From: Paenilisteria rustica
GTDB taxonomy: Bacteria > Bacillota > Bacilli > Lactobacillales > Listeriaceae
Assembly: GCF_013820765.1 (NCBI RefSeq)
Contig: NZ_JABJVM010000006.1
Coordinates: 62,001 to 126,000, forward strand
Length of the DNA stretch: 64,000 bases
Direction: 5' to 3'
Part shown: positions 37,870-46,875 of the stretch, piece after piece
Layout of the letters: each line of letters begins with the position of its first letter
Numbering within the stretch: position 1 is the first letter of the stretch
The notes under the pieces: generated by a model
The model's input: the letters and a program-made list of their open reading frames with translations, nothing else
The model's database searches: none
What the model was told of the DNA's origin: nothing
Program-made: the position numbers and the translations under genes

Positions 37870-38085
37870 TCATTTATGTGGATACTTAAGTTTTCTTCCC
37901 CGTTCTGATTCATGGAAAGATATACAACAAAAACTTGGAGCATTCGGTGACGGAAGGTCGTGTATTTTAACATAAACTTCATATCCCTCTATATTAACTC
38001 CAAACACCCACACTCCTCCTTTTCTAGGACCACTACTACCTATGTTCATCTCTGGTCCAGAAACATAAAAATGATGGAATTGTAT
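37870..38085 (-). pseudogene. C-terminal remnant of an MqsR-like toxin
   Basis: Open codons from 38085 to the stop at 37870 read like the C-terminal two thirds of an MqsR-type toxin: FYVSGPE, then GVWVFGVNIEG, EVYVKIH, CISFHESE and the end KYPHK. An in-frame stop lies at 38088-38086 and the expected N-terminal 40-50 residues are not found upstream, where the phosphatase promoter begins. The longest ATG-started piece is 59 residues (38049), with no ribosome site; an internal GTG follows AAAGGAGG. The toxin is therefore probably dead. It ends 11 bp before the antitoxin gene. Confidence 0.6.
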
Positions 38086-38216
38086 TTACTATTATTGAAT
38101 TCAACATCCTTTCCAACTTTACATTTCCCGCGCGATTCTTTACCCCCTCTTTACAGAACCTCAAAACGAATCGGCATTTCGCTCGCTATAATAAGGCGTA
38201 TGAGGAGGGGAAAAAT

Positions 38217-39110
38217 TTGAATAAATTCGTAACTATTTCTGGTGTCGTCGTTGTTGGAAGCTCTTTGTTACTCGCAGGTTGCGGGCCTAGTGATGTGAAC
38301 TCACTCGCCGCCAAACAAACCCAAACGCAGGTCAAGCCTGGTGGTCAAATTAAGCTCGACGGTGCGGTGAACATTCGCGATCTTGGTGGCTATAAAACCA
38401 CCGATGGCAAAACGATTAAGTCCCACAAACTGATCCGCGCCGCTGAACTTGCCAATCTTTCCAAAAGCGACATCAAAAAGCTGACTTCTACATATGGTCT
38501 AGCTGAAATTATTGATTTCCGTACCGATTCCGAGGTGAAAGCGAAGCCCGATCCAGTCATCAAAAACGTCGATTACCTGCACGATTCGATTATGAAGGAC
38601 AACGGTTCATCGACAAGCGCGCAAGACATGATCGCCAGCCTAGCAAAAATGGACAATCCCGAACAATTTCTAATCAGCGCTAATAAAAGTTTCGTCACCG
38701 ACCAGCAATCGATCGACGGTTATAAACTTTTCTTCCAAGAACTGCTGGCGAATAAAAACGGCTCCGTACTTTGGCATTGCACCGCCGGCAAAGATCGCAC
38801 TGGTTTTGGTACAGCACTCGTTCTCGCAGCACTTGGCGTCGATCAAAAAACGATTATGAACGACTATTTACTTTCCAATAAATATCGCGAGACAGAGAAT
38901 CAAAAAACGCTCGACGCCCTCGCAAAACAAACCGATAATCCAAAAGTTCTGGCAGGTATGAAAGCCGTGCTCGACGTCCGCCCATCCTATTTAAACGCCG
39001 CGTTCGATGAAATCAACGCCAAATACGGCAGCACAGATGCATTCCTCAAAAAAGGGCTCGGCTTAACGAATAAAGATATCAAGGCACTCAAAAAAACCTA
39101 TCTACAATAA
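38217..39110 (+). CDS. Lipoprotein tyrosine phosphatase, LipA-like
   Basis: 297 residues. Lipoprotein signal with lipobox LLAGC (lipidated Cys near residue 22), so it is anchored outside the membrane. The dual-specificity/tyrosine phosphatase loop is HCTAGKDRTG with nucleophile Cys188 and the CX5R signature; NIRDLGGYKT lies before it. The start is TTG at 38217 after GAGGAGGGG. The family includes the Listeria LipA virulence-associated phosphatase, which also acts on phosphoinositides. It is monocistronic with its own terminator. Confidence 0.92.
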   Translation: MNKFVTISGVVVVGSSLLLAGCGPSDVNSLAAKQTQTQVKPGGQIKLDGAVNIRDLGGYKTTDGKTIKSHKLIRAAELANLSKSDIKKLTSTYGLAEIIDFRTDSEVKAKPDPVIKNVDYLHDSIMKDNGSSTSAQDMIASLAKMDNPEQFLISANKSFVTDQQSIDGYKLFFQELLANKNGSVLWHCTAGKDRTGFGTALVLAALGVDQKTIMNDYLLSNKYRETENQKTLDALAKQTDNPKVLAGMKAVLDVRPSYLNAAFDEINAKYGSTDAFLKKGLGLTNKDIKALKKTYLQ

Positions 39111-39115
39111 ATATA

Positions 39116-39169
39116 AAAATGTGATCAGTCCTCGCCAAATTTAGTGCGAGTTGCTGATCACATTTTTTC
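39116..39169. terminator. Bidirectional terminator between lipA-like gene and membrane protein
   Basis: AAAATGTGATCAG pairs with CTGATCACATTTTTT, with an inner GCG pairing; it separates the convergent genes. Confidence 0.8.
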
Positions 39170-39173
39170 TATT

Positions 39174-39431
39174 CTAGTCTAATTTTTCGCCGTAGAATTT
39201 CTCTTTTGCTTTACAAATTGGGCATTTTATCTTGTGTTTCTCATGCGCGCACGACTCATCGCCGTTTGATGTCATCATCTTATAGGCTTTTTTCAGCAGT
39301 GGAATCGCGATAACAATCCCAATCAGCGTCATCAATGCGATAAAGCCAATGAAAATCAGCCCCGCCGCGATACCAATTACAAAAATTTTCTTCACCGTGT
39401 GTCCTAGATCAAAGCGTTCTTCCTCTTCCAT
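39174..39431 (-). CDS. Small membrane protein with C-terminal zinc-ribbon motif
   Basis: 85 residues: one long hydrophobic region (about 14-48, one or two helices), then a cytosolic-type tail with Cys61 and a CPIC pair (CAHEKHKIKCPIC), likely to bind zinc. No family recognised. ATG 39431 follows GGAG. It is downstream of the HAD phosphatase by 50 bp and may share the ula transcript. Confidence 0.7.
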   Translation of the reverse strand: MEEEERFDLGHTVKKIFVIGIAAGLIFIGFIALMTLIGIVIAIPLLKKAYKMMTSNGDESCAHEKHKIKCPICKAKEKFYGEKLD

Positions 39432-39480
39432 TTTGAATCAGCTCCCTAGATAAAATTTCTTCCAATTTCAGCATAACACG

Positions 39481-40296
39481 TTACTTCTCAAAATCAAGTA
39501 AAAACTGACCGAGTCCGCCGGTATCATGATGACCTGCGACAAAATCCGCAATCGCCAGCGTCTCTGGAATACTGTTCTCCATCGCGACGCCCATTTTTGC
39601 AAGTTCGATCATACCGATATCATTCTCGTTGTCGCCAAATGCAATTGTTGTTTCCAAATCAAGCCAACCAGCTTCGTCCAAATACGCAAGGCCATGCGCT
39701 TTATCGATGCCAACATTCATAATATCAATCAGCGTCGTGCCAGAAGCCATCACGGAAAGTGGTAATTGGGCCAATGCTTCGCGCACCGCCACACGTTTAT
39801 CCGCGTCATCCGAAATAACAAGAACTTTCAGCGCAAACTCACCAGAACGAACGATTTCTCCAACGACATCCTCCGTCACAGTCAACGGAACCCGCTCATT
39901 TTCCGGAAGCGTCTTATTCGCCTCGACGAACCCAGCAATTTTTCCAGTCACCGTCGGCCCAACAATTCGCTCCGTTGTGTAGACATGGTAATCCACGCCA
40001 AACCCGCGCACCAGCTCAATAACCTGTCCCAGCAAATCATACGAAATATCACTTTTCATCAGGATCTCGTTTTTCTGGAAGTCACGAACTAGCGCGCCGT
40101 TACACGAAATAACAGGCATCGTGATCCCCAACTCGTGAATAAACGGCATAATCGCCAAATCCAGCCGACCTGTTGCCAACACTAATTTTTTCCCGCGTTT
40201 CTGCCAATCTAGTAGCACCTCTTTATTTAAGGGTTGAATCACTGCGCCACCTTTTGCGAGCAGCGTTCCATCCATATCCGTTACAACTGTTTCCAC
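39481..40296 (-). CDS. HAD-family Cof-type sugar phosphatase
   Basis: 271 residues. Motif I VTDMDGTLL with nucleophile Asp7, motif II LATGR, and motif IV GDNENDIGMI near the end; a Cof-type (C2) cap lies between. It hydrolyses small phosphorylated metabolites. The start is GTG 40296 after AAGGATG. It follows the PRD regulator by 6 bp and is the last gene of the ula operon, where it may relieve sugar-phosphate overload; that role is inferred. Confidence 0.88.
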   Translation of the reverse strand: METVVTDMDGTLLAKGGAVIQPLNKEVLLDWQKRGKKLVLATGRLDLAIMPFIHELGITMPVISCNGALVRDFQKNEILMKSDISYDLLGQVIELVRGFGVDYHVYTTERIVGPTVTGKIAGFVEANKTLPENERVPLTVTEDVVGEIVRSGEFALKVLVISDDADKRVAVREALAQLPLSVMASGTTLIDIMNVGIDKAHGLAYLDEAGWLDLETTIAFGDNENDIGMIELAKMGVAMENSIPETLAIADFVAGHHDTGGLGQFLLDFEK

Positions 40297-40302
40297 AATC
40301 CA

Positions 40303-42363
40303 TCATCCTTCCACACTCATTTGAAACGCCTCAAATAGTCCGACTCCGCTCTCTAAATGCATCAAAAACGGTGAATTCAGCAACACATCCAATTCGAAAA
40401 GTAGCGGCACATGCGTCATTTTTTCTTCGGTCGATAGCAAAATGAATAAATGAACCGCCTCGCCATCGATGAAAAACGCTTCCTTCACGTATAACATGCT
40501 CACACCAGGCTGGAATGACCCTTCCCGGTAATCCGTGTGCAATAATAACACGCCGCGAAATAAGAATAAAAGCCGTTTTCGCTCGCAAATATCGCGTTCA
40601 ATTTGCGCCACGTACTCCGTTTTAATCCACTTCCGGTCAAGCAGTGGTTTCGCAATTTGCGTGAGCACCTCAGAAAATGACGTAACCTTTCGCTGTTCAA
40701 AAAACAATTCTTCCTGCCGAAAATCCGCTAATGTCGCGAGTTCTGAATGGACAACCGAGCGTTCCTCGTCCGAATAAAGCAATTCCACTTGGTCAAGCAG
40801 AGCCTCATCTGGGACGCCATTACTATTCGAATTATAAAGCAGTTTGCGCAACTTGTCACGCCTGCCCATCATTTTATCCGGCGTTTTTTTCACATTAAAA
40901 AGCCGTTTCTTATCCTCTTCCGACAGCACCGCACCAACATAAATCGTCTGCCCCGTCATGTGAATATAATGCATATCTGTCGTGATACAAAAATTGATTT
41001 TCTGCGTTAGAAAAGGCGCCATATCCGTCGTAAAAATACCTTCTAGCACCATTTCGGGTAAAAGCTGCTTCAATTGCGTCTCCAAAAGTGAATTTAACAC
41101 ATCTGCATAATCCGAAACGATAATTAACTTATCCGGCGCTTTTTTCAGTTGCTCTTTCACGATTGCCTCTTCGAAAAACAACGCAATCCCCGCTATTTCT
41201 TGACTGGTTAAACGTTTGGTGAAATATTTTTGGAACAGCCAATTAGAAGATAGCATTTGAAGCATTTTTTCGGTTAAGCCAAATACTTTTTTGTACTGTT
41301 TTGAAACTTCATGTAAGACCGGCGGATGGATATTGATTTGGAAAACATGGCGGTAGTAAATAACTTTGATGTGCGTTTGAATATTTTCAACGATTCGGTA
41401 GCGGAGTTTGAAATAAATGCCGGATATTTGCTCGAAGATCGTGACCATTGTCTCCGTTAATTGCACGAGTTCTTCAAACGGTGAGCTCTTGAAATGAACG
41501 TCCACATTTTTTTCTACGCAAAGAAGAAGCATGCCATAATAGAGTGCCTCTTCTTGTGGAACCGCCTGCTTAAACACACTCTGCAACTGCTGCAACATCG
41601 CCTCAGCCGCCTTGTATTCCAAGCGTTCCATAATAATTATTCGTTCTGAAAAAAGCCACTCTGGATGATTTCCCGCATCGCTCCGTCTAGCAAATAAAAG
41701 CATCGTTTGCGCTAATTTCTTCGCATCATTTCCGGAAATCTGCTTGTTCAAAATCTGCTCCGTATTGCGTAATTCCCGCTCCAATAACACCAATTTATCA
41801 CAATTCAAATCGGCAATCTGCGCTAAAAAATGAAATGCCTGATCTTGCCCGCTGTCACCCATTTTCTGAACCGCTTGATAAATTTGCGTCCGACGCGCTC
41901 GTTCTTCTAAATCCATAAAATAGCCTCGCGCCTTATTCGAATGAATTTCCCGAATTGTTTTTAGCGCAGCAATATCTTTTACAATCGTATTTCGCGATAC
42001 ATCTAAAATTTCGATAAAATCACGCAAAAACCATTTTTTCGTTTCGAGTAAGATTAATAACTCTAAAATTTGGCGTCGTTCGCTCGTTTTCAAGCTGTAT
42101 TTTCGTGTTTCCCGTCCTTCCAGCCATACCTTTATTTGTTCCGCTTGTTGCGCCTTAATTAGCAGTCCGCCACCCACTTTGCGCTCAACAGGTGGCAGAT
42201 TAACTTGCCGAAACATGCTATCTAATTTTTCGGTGTAATAATAAATCATCCGTCTGGAAAGACCCGCAGCGTTCGCCGTCGCTGTAATACTCGAAATTTC
42301 AAGCCTTTCACTGAGAATATGGAGGAATAAGCAGTAATTCGTGTCTAAATGAAGCATTCTCAT
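40303..42363 (-). CDS. PRD-containing regulator of the ula operon (BglG/MtlR type)
   Basis: 686 residues: an N-terminal HTH pair (about 15-150), two PTS regulation domains (about 180-400), an EIIB-like region and a C-terminal EIIA-like domain (about 540-686). The EIIB-like region has VSDYADVLN where the phosphocysteine loop is expected, so that site has no cysteine. A histidine survives in LLLHTDY of the EIIA-like domain. It is encoded inside the operon it probably activates, 40 bp after the epimerase gene. E. coli uses the DeoR-type UlaR instead. Confidence 0.88.
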   Translation of the reverse strand: MRMLHLDTNYCLFLHILSERLEISSITATANAAGLSRRMIYYYTEKLDSMFRQVNLPPVERKVGGGLLIKAQQAEQIKVWLEGRETRKYSLKTSERRQILELLILLETKKWFLRDFIEILDVSRNTIVKDIAALKTIREIHSNKARGYFMDLEERARRTQIYQAVQKMGDSGQDQAFHFLAQIADLNCDKLVLLERELRNTEQILNKQISGNDAKKLAQTMLLFARRSDAGNHPEWLFSERIIIMERLEYKAAEAMLQQLQSVFKQAVPQEEALYYGMLLLCVEKNVDVHFKSSPFEELVQLTETMVTIFEQISGIYFKLRYRIVENIQTHIKVIYYRHVFQINIHPPVLHEVSKQYKKVFGLTEKMLQMLSSNWLFQKYFTKRLTSQEIAGIALFFEEAIVKEQLKKAPDKLIIVSDYADVLNSLLETQLKQLLPEMVLEGIFTTDMAPFLTQKINFCITTDMHYIHMTGQTIYVGAVLSEEDKKRLFNVKKTPDKMMGRRDKLRKLLYNSNSNGVPDEALLDQVELLYSDEERSVVHSELATLADFRQEELFFEQRKVTSFSEVLTQIAKPLLDRKWIKTEYVAQIERDICERKRLLFLFRGVLLLHTDYREGSFQPGVSMLYVKEAFFIDGEAVHLFILLSTEEKMTHVPLLFELDVLLNSPFLMHLESGVGLFEAFQMSVEG

Positions 42364-42403
42364 CGCCTACCTTCTGCGTTCTAATCCCATCATATCACAG
42401 CCA

Positions 42404-43120
42404 CTAGCGTTGACCATAATAAGCATTTTCTCCATGCTTGCGATAATAATGTTTGTCCAAAAGATAATCCGGAATCATGCTCAAATTATGATCCAATTGC
42501 TCCGACTGAAACGCCATATCCGCAACCGTCTCCAAAATCAAACTATGCTCTACCGCTTTTGCCGCCGTTTTGCCCCACGTAAAAGGCCCGTGACTGCTCA
42601 CGATCACGCCCGGAATCGCGCTCGGATCAAGCCCACGCTCAGTAAATGTTTTTGCAATCACATTTCCCGTTTCCCGCTCATAATCCGTACAAATCTCCTC
42701 ATTCGTCAATTCACGCGTACAAGGAACCCTGCCGTAAAACGCGTCCGCATGCGTCGTCCCATAAGCCGGGATATCACGCTTTGCCTGCGCCCAAGCCACT
42801 GCCCACTTCGAATGCGTATGTACCACAGCGCCAATCTCCGCGAACTCCTGATATAAAACCACATGCGTTGCCAAGTCCGAAGAGGGCGCCAATCCCGACC
42901 CAATCGGTATTCCATCGAGATCCGTCACGACCATGTCCTCCGCCCGCATCTCCGCATACGCCACACCGCTTGGCTTTATCACAATAACGCCCAACTCCCG
43001 GTCAATCACACTCACATTTCCCCACGTCAACTTCACCAGTCCCGCTTTTGGCAATGCTAAATTCGCTTCAAAAACTTCCTGTTTCAGCGCCATTAAACGT
43101 GCCTCGTCCAACATCATCAT
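42404..43120 (-). CDS. ulaF: L-ribulose-5-phosphate 4-epimerase UlaF
   Basis: 238 residues, class II aldolase/epimerase fold. Zinc ligands in VVHTHSKWAVA and a third His later; early NVSVIDRE and KPSGVAYAEM bind the substrate phosphate. It converts L-ribulose-5-phosphate to D-xylulose-5-phosphate, the last step of L-ascorbate breakdown. ATG 43120 has GGAGG six bases upstream. Its first 53 bases overlap the end of ulaE. Confidence 0.93.
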   Translation of the reverse strand: MMMLDEARLMALKQEVFEANLALPKAGLVKLTWGNVSVIDRELGVIVIKPSGVAYAEMRAEDMVVTDLDGIPIGSGLAPSSDLATHVVLYQEFAEIGAVVHTHSKWAVAWAQAKRDIPAYGTTHADAFYGRVPCTRELTNEEICTDYERETGNVIAKTFTERGLDPSAIPGVIVSSHGPFTWGKTAAKAVEHSLILETVADMAFQSEQLDHNLSMIPDYLLDKHYYRKHGENAYYGQR

Positions 43121-43970
43121 AGCCAGCCTCCTTCATTTTCGGCATCAAAAACGCTAACGCTTCCCGAATCTCACGCCGCGGATCATCACTCGTTTCACTC
43201 CACATTTCAATCAAAAACGGCCCAGCGTAACCATTACTTTTCAGCGTCCTCAAACAGCCACCGAAATCCACACAGCCCGCGCCGAAAGCAACATTTTTAA
43301 ACTTCCCAGGAAAATCCGCCGTCACCGCCAGCGTATCTTTCAAATGCACCCCCGCCATGTGAGGTAGCCCAATCGCAAGCTCCCGCCCAATATCATTCTG
43401 CGGCCACGCCGAAACGTTTCCGATATCAGGATAAACCTGCAACCAAGGCGACACAATCTGCGCTTTAATCTCCAAATACTTCGAAATCGAACTCATAAAA
43501 GGATCATCCATAACTTCGATCGCAAGCGTCACCTGTTTCGCCGCCGCCCAATCACACGCCTGTCTCAAATTCTCAATAAAAAAGTTCCGCGTACCGACAT
43601 CTTTCGCTTCATAATAAACGTCATAACCCGCCAATTGAATCACGCGAACACCGATATCACTCGCCAAATCAATCGCCTTTCGCATCAGAATCATACCTTC
43701 CGCGCGCGTTGCCGAATCATGCGAGCCAAGCGGAAAACGCCGATGACCACTCAGACAAATCGACGGAATCCTAACTCCTGTCTCAAAAATCGCCTGCTGA
43801 ATTTCCCGCCGTTGCCCCGCCGTCCAATCCAAACGCGCCAATCTCACATCCGTCTCGTCAATCGACATCTCCACAAAATCAAATCCAAGCTCGCCCGCCA
43901 TTTCCAATCGACCCATCCAATCCAAATCAGCCGGCAACGCCTTCTCATAAATACCTAGAGGATTCGCCAT
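43068..43970 (-). CDS. ulaE: L-xylulose/L-ribulose-5-phosphate 3-epimerase UlaE
   Basis: 300 residues, TIM-barrel sugar epimerase. NPLGIYEKALP at the start and LIEMWSET near the end are family marks; metal-binding Glu and Asp lie in AIEVMDDPF. It interconverts L-xylulose-5-phosphate and L-ribulose-5-phosphate. Family members normally end near EAGY/F; this one has about 16 extra residues that run into the ulaF gene, giving a 53-bp overlap. GTG 43973 is possible, but ATG 43970 is preferred. Confidence 0.92.
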   Translation of the reverse strand: MANPLGIYEKALPADLDWMGRLEMAGELGFDFVEMSIDETDVRLARLDWTAGQRREIQQAIFETGVRIPSICLSGHRRFPLGSHDSATRAEGMILMRKAIDLASDIGVRVIQLAGYDVYYEAKDVGTRNFFIENLRQACDWAAAKQVTLAIEVMDDPFMSSISKYLEIKAQIVSPWLQVYPDIGNVSAWPQNDIGRELAIGLPHMAGVHLKDTLAVTADFPGKFKNVAFGAGCVDFGGCLRTLKSNGYAGPFLIEMWSETSDDPRREIREALAFLMPKMKEAGYDDVGRGTFNGAETGSF

Positions 43971-43976
43971 CACCGC

Positions 43977-44624
43977 TCACCCCCAAATCCGCGCAATTTC
44001 CGCCTTAAAGTCACGTGCCGCCTGCCTCGGATCACTCGCATCACGAATCCCGCGCCCCGCAATAAACGTATACACATCAATCCCCGCGAAAAGTGGCAAA
44101 GTTTCCACTTCCAAACCACCAGTCACCGACACCTTAAAGCCCATCGAAACAAGCTTGCGAATCTTATCCAAATCCTTATCCGTCCAAGTTTCACCAGCAA
44201 GTAACGCGTCACGACTCTGATGATACACAACTTGCGTCAAGCCCGCCGCCATCCAAGCCTCCGCCTGCGCAAACGTCCAATCGCCGTACAATTCCACCTG
44301 CAAATCCCGCACCTCTTTTAGCGCAGCCTTCATCGTTGGAATCGTCGCACAGCAAATCACCGTCATCCAATCCGCACCAGCGTCCGCGCAATTTTTCGCA
44401 ACCGTCCCGCCAGCATCCGCACATTTCGTATCCGCTAAAATCGTCTTTTCCGGGTATAAAGCGCGCAAACACCGCACAGCCTCCATCCCTTCCGCCAGGC
44501 AAAGAATCGTCCCCGCCTCGATCACATCTACCTCATCACCAACCAGCCGAATCGACTCCAACGCCTCACTCAAAACACCATTATCCAACGCGATTTGTAA
44601 TTTCGGTAATCCCATTCTGCCCAC
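43977..44624 (-). CDS. ulaD: 3-keto-L-gulonate-6-phosphate decarboxylase UlaD
   Basis: 215 residues, orotidine-decarboxylase-like barrel. LQIALDN, ILADTKCADAGG (metal-binding Asp/Lys) and DWMTVICCA follow the E. coli UlaD pattern closely. It removes CO2 from 3-keto-L-gulonate-6-phosphate to give L-xylulose-5-phosphate. The start is GTG 44624 or, matching E. coli UlaD better, ATG 44615. Tightly packed between the EIIA gene and ulaE. Confidence 0.93.
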   Translation of the reverse strand: MGRMGLPKLQIALDNGVLSEALESIRLVGDEVDVIEAGTILCLAEGMEAVRCLRALYPEKTILADTKCADAGGTVAKNCADAGADWMTVICCATIPTMKAALKEVRDLQVELYGDWTFAQAEAWMAAGLTQVVYHQSRDALLAGETWTDKDLDKIRKLVSMGFKVSVTGGLEVETLPLFAGIDVYTFIAGRGIRDASDPRQAARDFKAEIARIWG

Positions 44625-45110
44625 TCATCCCTTCTCCGTCACATACTGCGTTATATCCGCCTCATCAATCAACGCCAAAACCTGCGCCACATCCGTCATC
44701 CCAGCTAACCGCTCAATCACATTCGGCAGCTCAAACACCGCCACAATCTGCGGAATCGCGACCCCCGTATGAATCTCCGCCGAAGTCGCCGCAAGCGTAA
44801 TCAAAACCGAAACCTCTTTCCCATCCGAAAACGCGACCGGTTCCGCTAACGTCACCAGACTAAACGCGTCCCGATTCACACCATCCTCCGGTCTCGCATG
44901 CGGCATCGCCATCCCCGGCATCAACACATAATACGGCCCATAATGCACCGTCGAGTCAATAATCGCCTGCGCATATCCCGCCTCCACCGCGCCACTCACA
45001 ACGAGCGGAGAAACGGCAACACGCACCGCCTCCTGCCAACTCCCCGCTTCCTGACCAAGTAAAATCGAATTATTCTCAACTAACGCCTGCTTCAAAGACA
45101 ACATCGTCAT
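44625..45110 (-). CDS. ulaC: PTS ascorbate EIIA (UlaC)
   Basis: 161 residues, mannitol/fructose-type EIIA. Phosphohistidine in GMAMPHARPEDG near residue 70. Overlaps the EIIB gene stop by 4 bp. Provides phosphate for uptake of L-ascorbate. Confidence 0.92.
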   Translation of the reverse strand: MTMLSLKQALVENNSILLGQEAGSWQEAVRVAVSPLVVSGAVEAGYAQAIIDSTVHYGPYYVLMPGMAMPHARPEDGVNRDAFSLVTLAEPVAFSDGKEVSVLITLAATSAEIHTGVAIPQIVAVFELPNVIERLAGMTDVAQVLALIDEADITQYVTEKG

Positions 45111-45397
45111 ACCTCCTCACTCACCAGCACGCCCAATTTCGCCTTAATTTCCGCATCATCCATCAAGTTATCCAGACCAACAAGTTCCCCCTTCGTCCGC
45201 CCATCCAACTCATGAATCAAATGCTTCGACGCCACCACGATATCGTACCCGCCAGCCTGTGATTTCGCCTCACCAACACTACAATAATCCACCTTAAAGT
45301 CCGCCACACCAATCTCTTTCAACACTTTTTCAATCTTCATTTTAATCACCATACTAGAACCCATTCCATTACCACACGCCGCTAAAACTTTTAACAT
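45107..45397 (-). CDS. ulaB: PTS ascorbate EIIB (UlaB)
   Basis: 96 residues; phosphocysteine in LAACGNGMGSS, the UlaB/SgaB signature. ATG 45397 has GAAGGAG at good distance; a TTG further upstream (45415) overlaps that site. It accepts phosphate from UlaC and passes it to ascorbate. Confidence 0.92.
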   Translation of the reverse strand: MLKVLAACGNGMGSSMVIKMKIEKVLKEIGVADFKVDYCSVGEAKSQAGGYDIVVASKHLIHELDGRTKGELVGLDNLMDDAEIKAKLGVLVSEEV

Positions 45398-45418
45398 TTT
45401 CAACATCTCCTTCAAATT

Positions 45419-46843
45419 TTATTCTAAACCTTGGTCGTACGCATTCCTGTCCTTCGCTCGTAAATATTGCAACCACGGAATCGCGAGCAAGAATACCACA
45501 ATAATCACGAATCCGAAACGCCCTAGATAATCCATCGCGACCCCAGCCCATGGCCAGAATAGCTCGAAATCAATGTTTCCATGCCATCCGCCGAACTTGT
45601 AAAGCCCGAAGAATACCACCGCAAAAGCACTAATCGACACCTGCAAAATTCCCGACACAAACGAGCAAATCATCGCCGCCCGCGTCCCGCCACGCTTATT
45701 CGCATAAATCGCGATCGTCGCATTATCAAAGAACACCGGCACAAAACCTGTAATAATCAAAATCGGCGACTGGAACACAATCAACCCAATAATCGTGATA
45801 AACTGCCCCAATGCCCCGAAAATAAAGCCAAACAAAATCGTATTCGGTGGCGCAAAATTATACGTCGCTGCACAATCCACCGCAGGAAGCGAACCCGGTA
45901 AAATCCGATTCGAAATCCCTTGGAAAGAAGTCGTCAACTCCGCCACAAACATCCGCACCCCTTGCATCAAAATCGCTAAGTATACCGCAAAATAAAGCGA
46001 TTGCGACAAAATATACATCGGAAACGAAGTCGTCGGCGTAAACAGCGGATTAATCTCCCGCAAATAATCTTCACCAAGCACCGACATTATAATCCCGAAG
46101 AAGAACAACATAAGCGTCCCCGTCGCTACGATATTATCATGGAAAATCGACAACCATTTTGGCAATTTAATATTCTCTAGATTTTTCTTCGGATCGCCTA
46201 GTTTTCCAGCAACCTTATCCGTAATCCAAATCGCAAACATCTGCTGATGACCGACCGCAAAACCAGCATTCCCAGTCAAACGCTGCGTCGGACCGACTGT
46301 TAAATTCGATGCCACAGCCCAATAAAGCCCAACTAACACACCGACCATAATCGCGCCCGTCATATTCCGATACTCAGGGAAAATAAAGAACACCATCCAA
46401 GTCACCGTCGTCGCCTGTTGTACCATGATGTGCCCTGTGATAAACAACGTCCGCAACTTCGTAAACTTGCGCAATAACACCACTAAAATATTCAGCACAA
46501 ATCCAATCAACAACGAAATCATCGTCCACGAAGTCGTTAAGCCAATCGATTCCAGCGCCGCATTCACCGCGTTCAGTCCAAAATACGGATCAATAACCGC
46601 CGCGTCTAGCCCAAACCGATCTGACAATCCCGCCAAAATCGGCCGAAACGTCGTCACAAGTCCAGCCGCCCCAACATTCAAAATCATGTACCCAACCGTT
46701 GCCTTCACAAATCCCGCAAAACACTCATAAATCGGTTTTCGGAGCAACACATACCCAATAAAAACAATAATTCCCACGAAAAATTCCGGTTTCTGCAAAA
46801 TATTATTCGCAAACCACTCAAAGCAATTCAGCAAAAAATCCAT
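45419..46843 (-). CDS. ulaA: PTS ascorbate EIIC permease (UlaA)
   Basis: 474 residues and about eleven membrane segments, EIIC of the SgaT/UlaA family (FVGIIVFIGYVLLRK at the N-terminus; NAGFAVGHQQM in the core). It transports L-ascorbate as its phosphate with UlaB and UlaC. ATG 46843 is nine bases after GGAG; an ATG at 46858 has no room for a ribosome site. Confidence 0.93.
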   Translation of the reverse strand: MDFLLNCFEWFANNILQKPEFFVGIIVFIGYVLLRKPIYECFAGFVKATVGYMILNVGAAGLVTTFRPILAGLSDRFGLDAAVIDPYFGLNAVNAALESIGLTTSWTMISLLIGFVLNILVVLLRKFTKLRTLFITGHIMVQQATTVTWMVFFIFPEYRNMTGAIMVGVLVGLYWAVASNLTVGPTQRLTGNAGFAVGHQQMFAIWITDKVAGKLGDPKKNLENIKLPKWLSIFHDNIVATGTLMLFFFGIIMSVLGEDYLREINPLFTPTTSFPMYILSQSLYFAVYLAILMQGVRMFVAELTTSFQGISNRILPGSLPAVDCAATYNFAPPNTILFGFIFGALGQFITIIGLIVFQSPILIITGFVPVFFDNATIAIYANKRGGTRAAMICSFVSGILQVSISAFAVVFFGLYKFGGWHGNIDFELFWPWAGVAMDYLGRFGFVIIVVFLLAIPWLQYLRAKDRNAYDQGLE

Positions 46844-46875
46844 TCTTACCCACTCCATTCCTTAAGCTTATATCT

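Noticed and set aside
37960-38220. Plus-strand 86-codon frame before the phosphatase gene
   Set aside because: No ribosome site and composition unlike a protein. The opposite strand reads as a toxin C-terminus with strong motif content.
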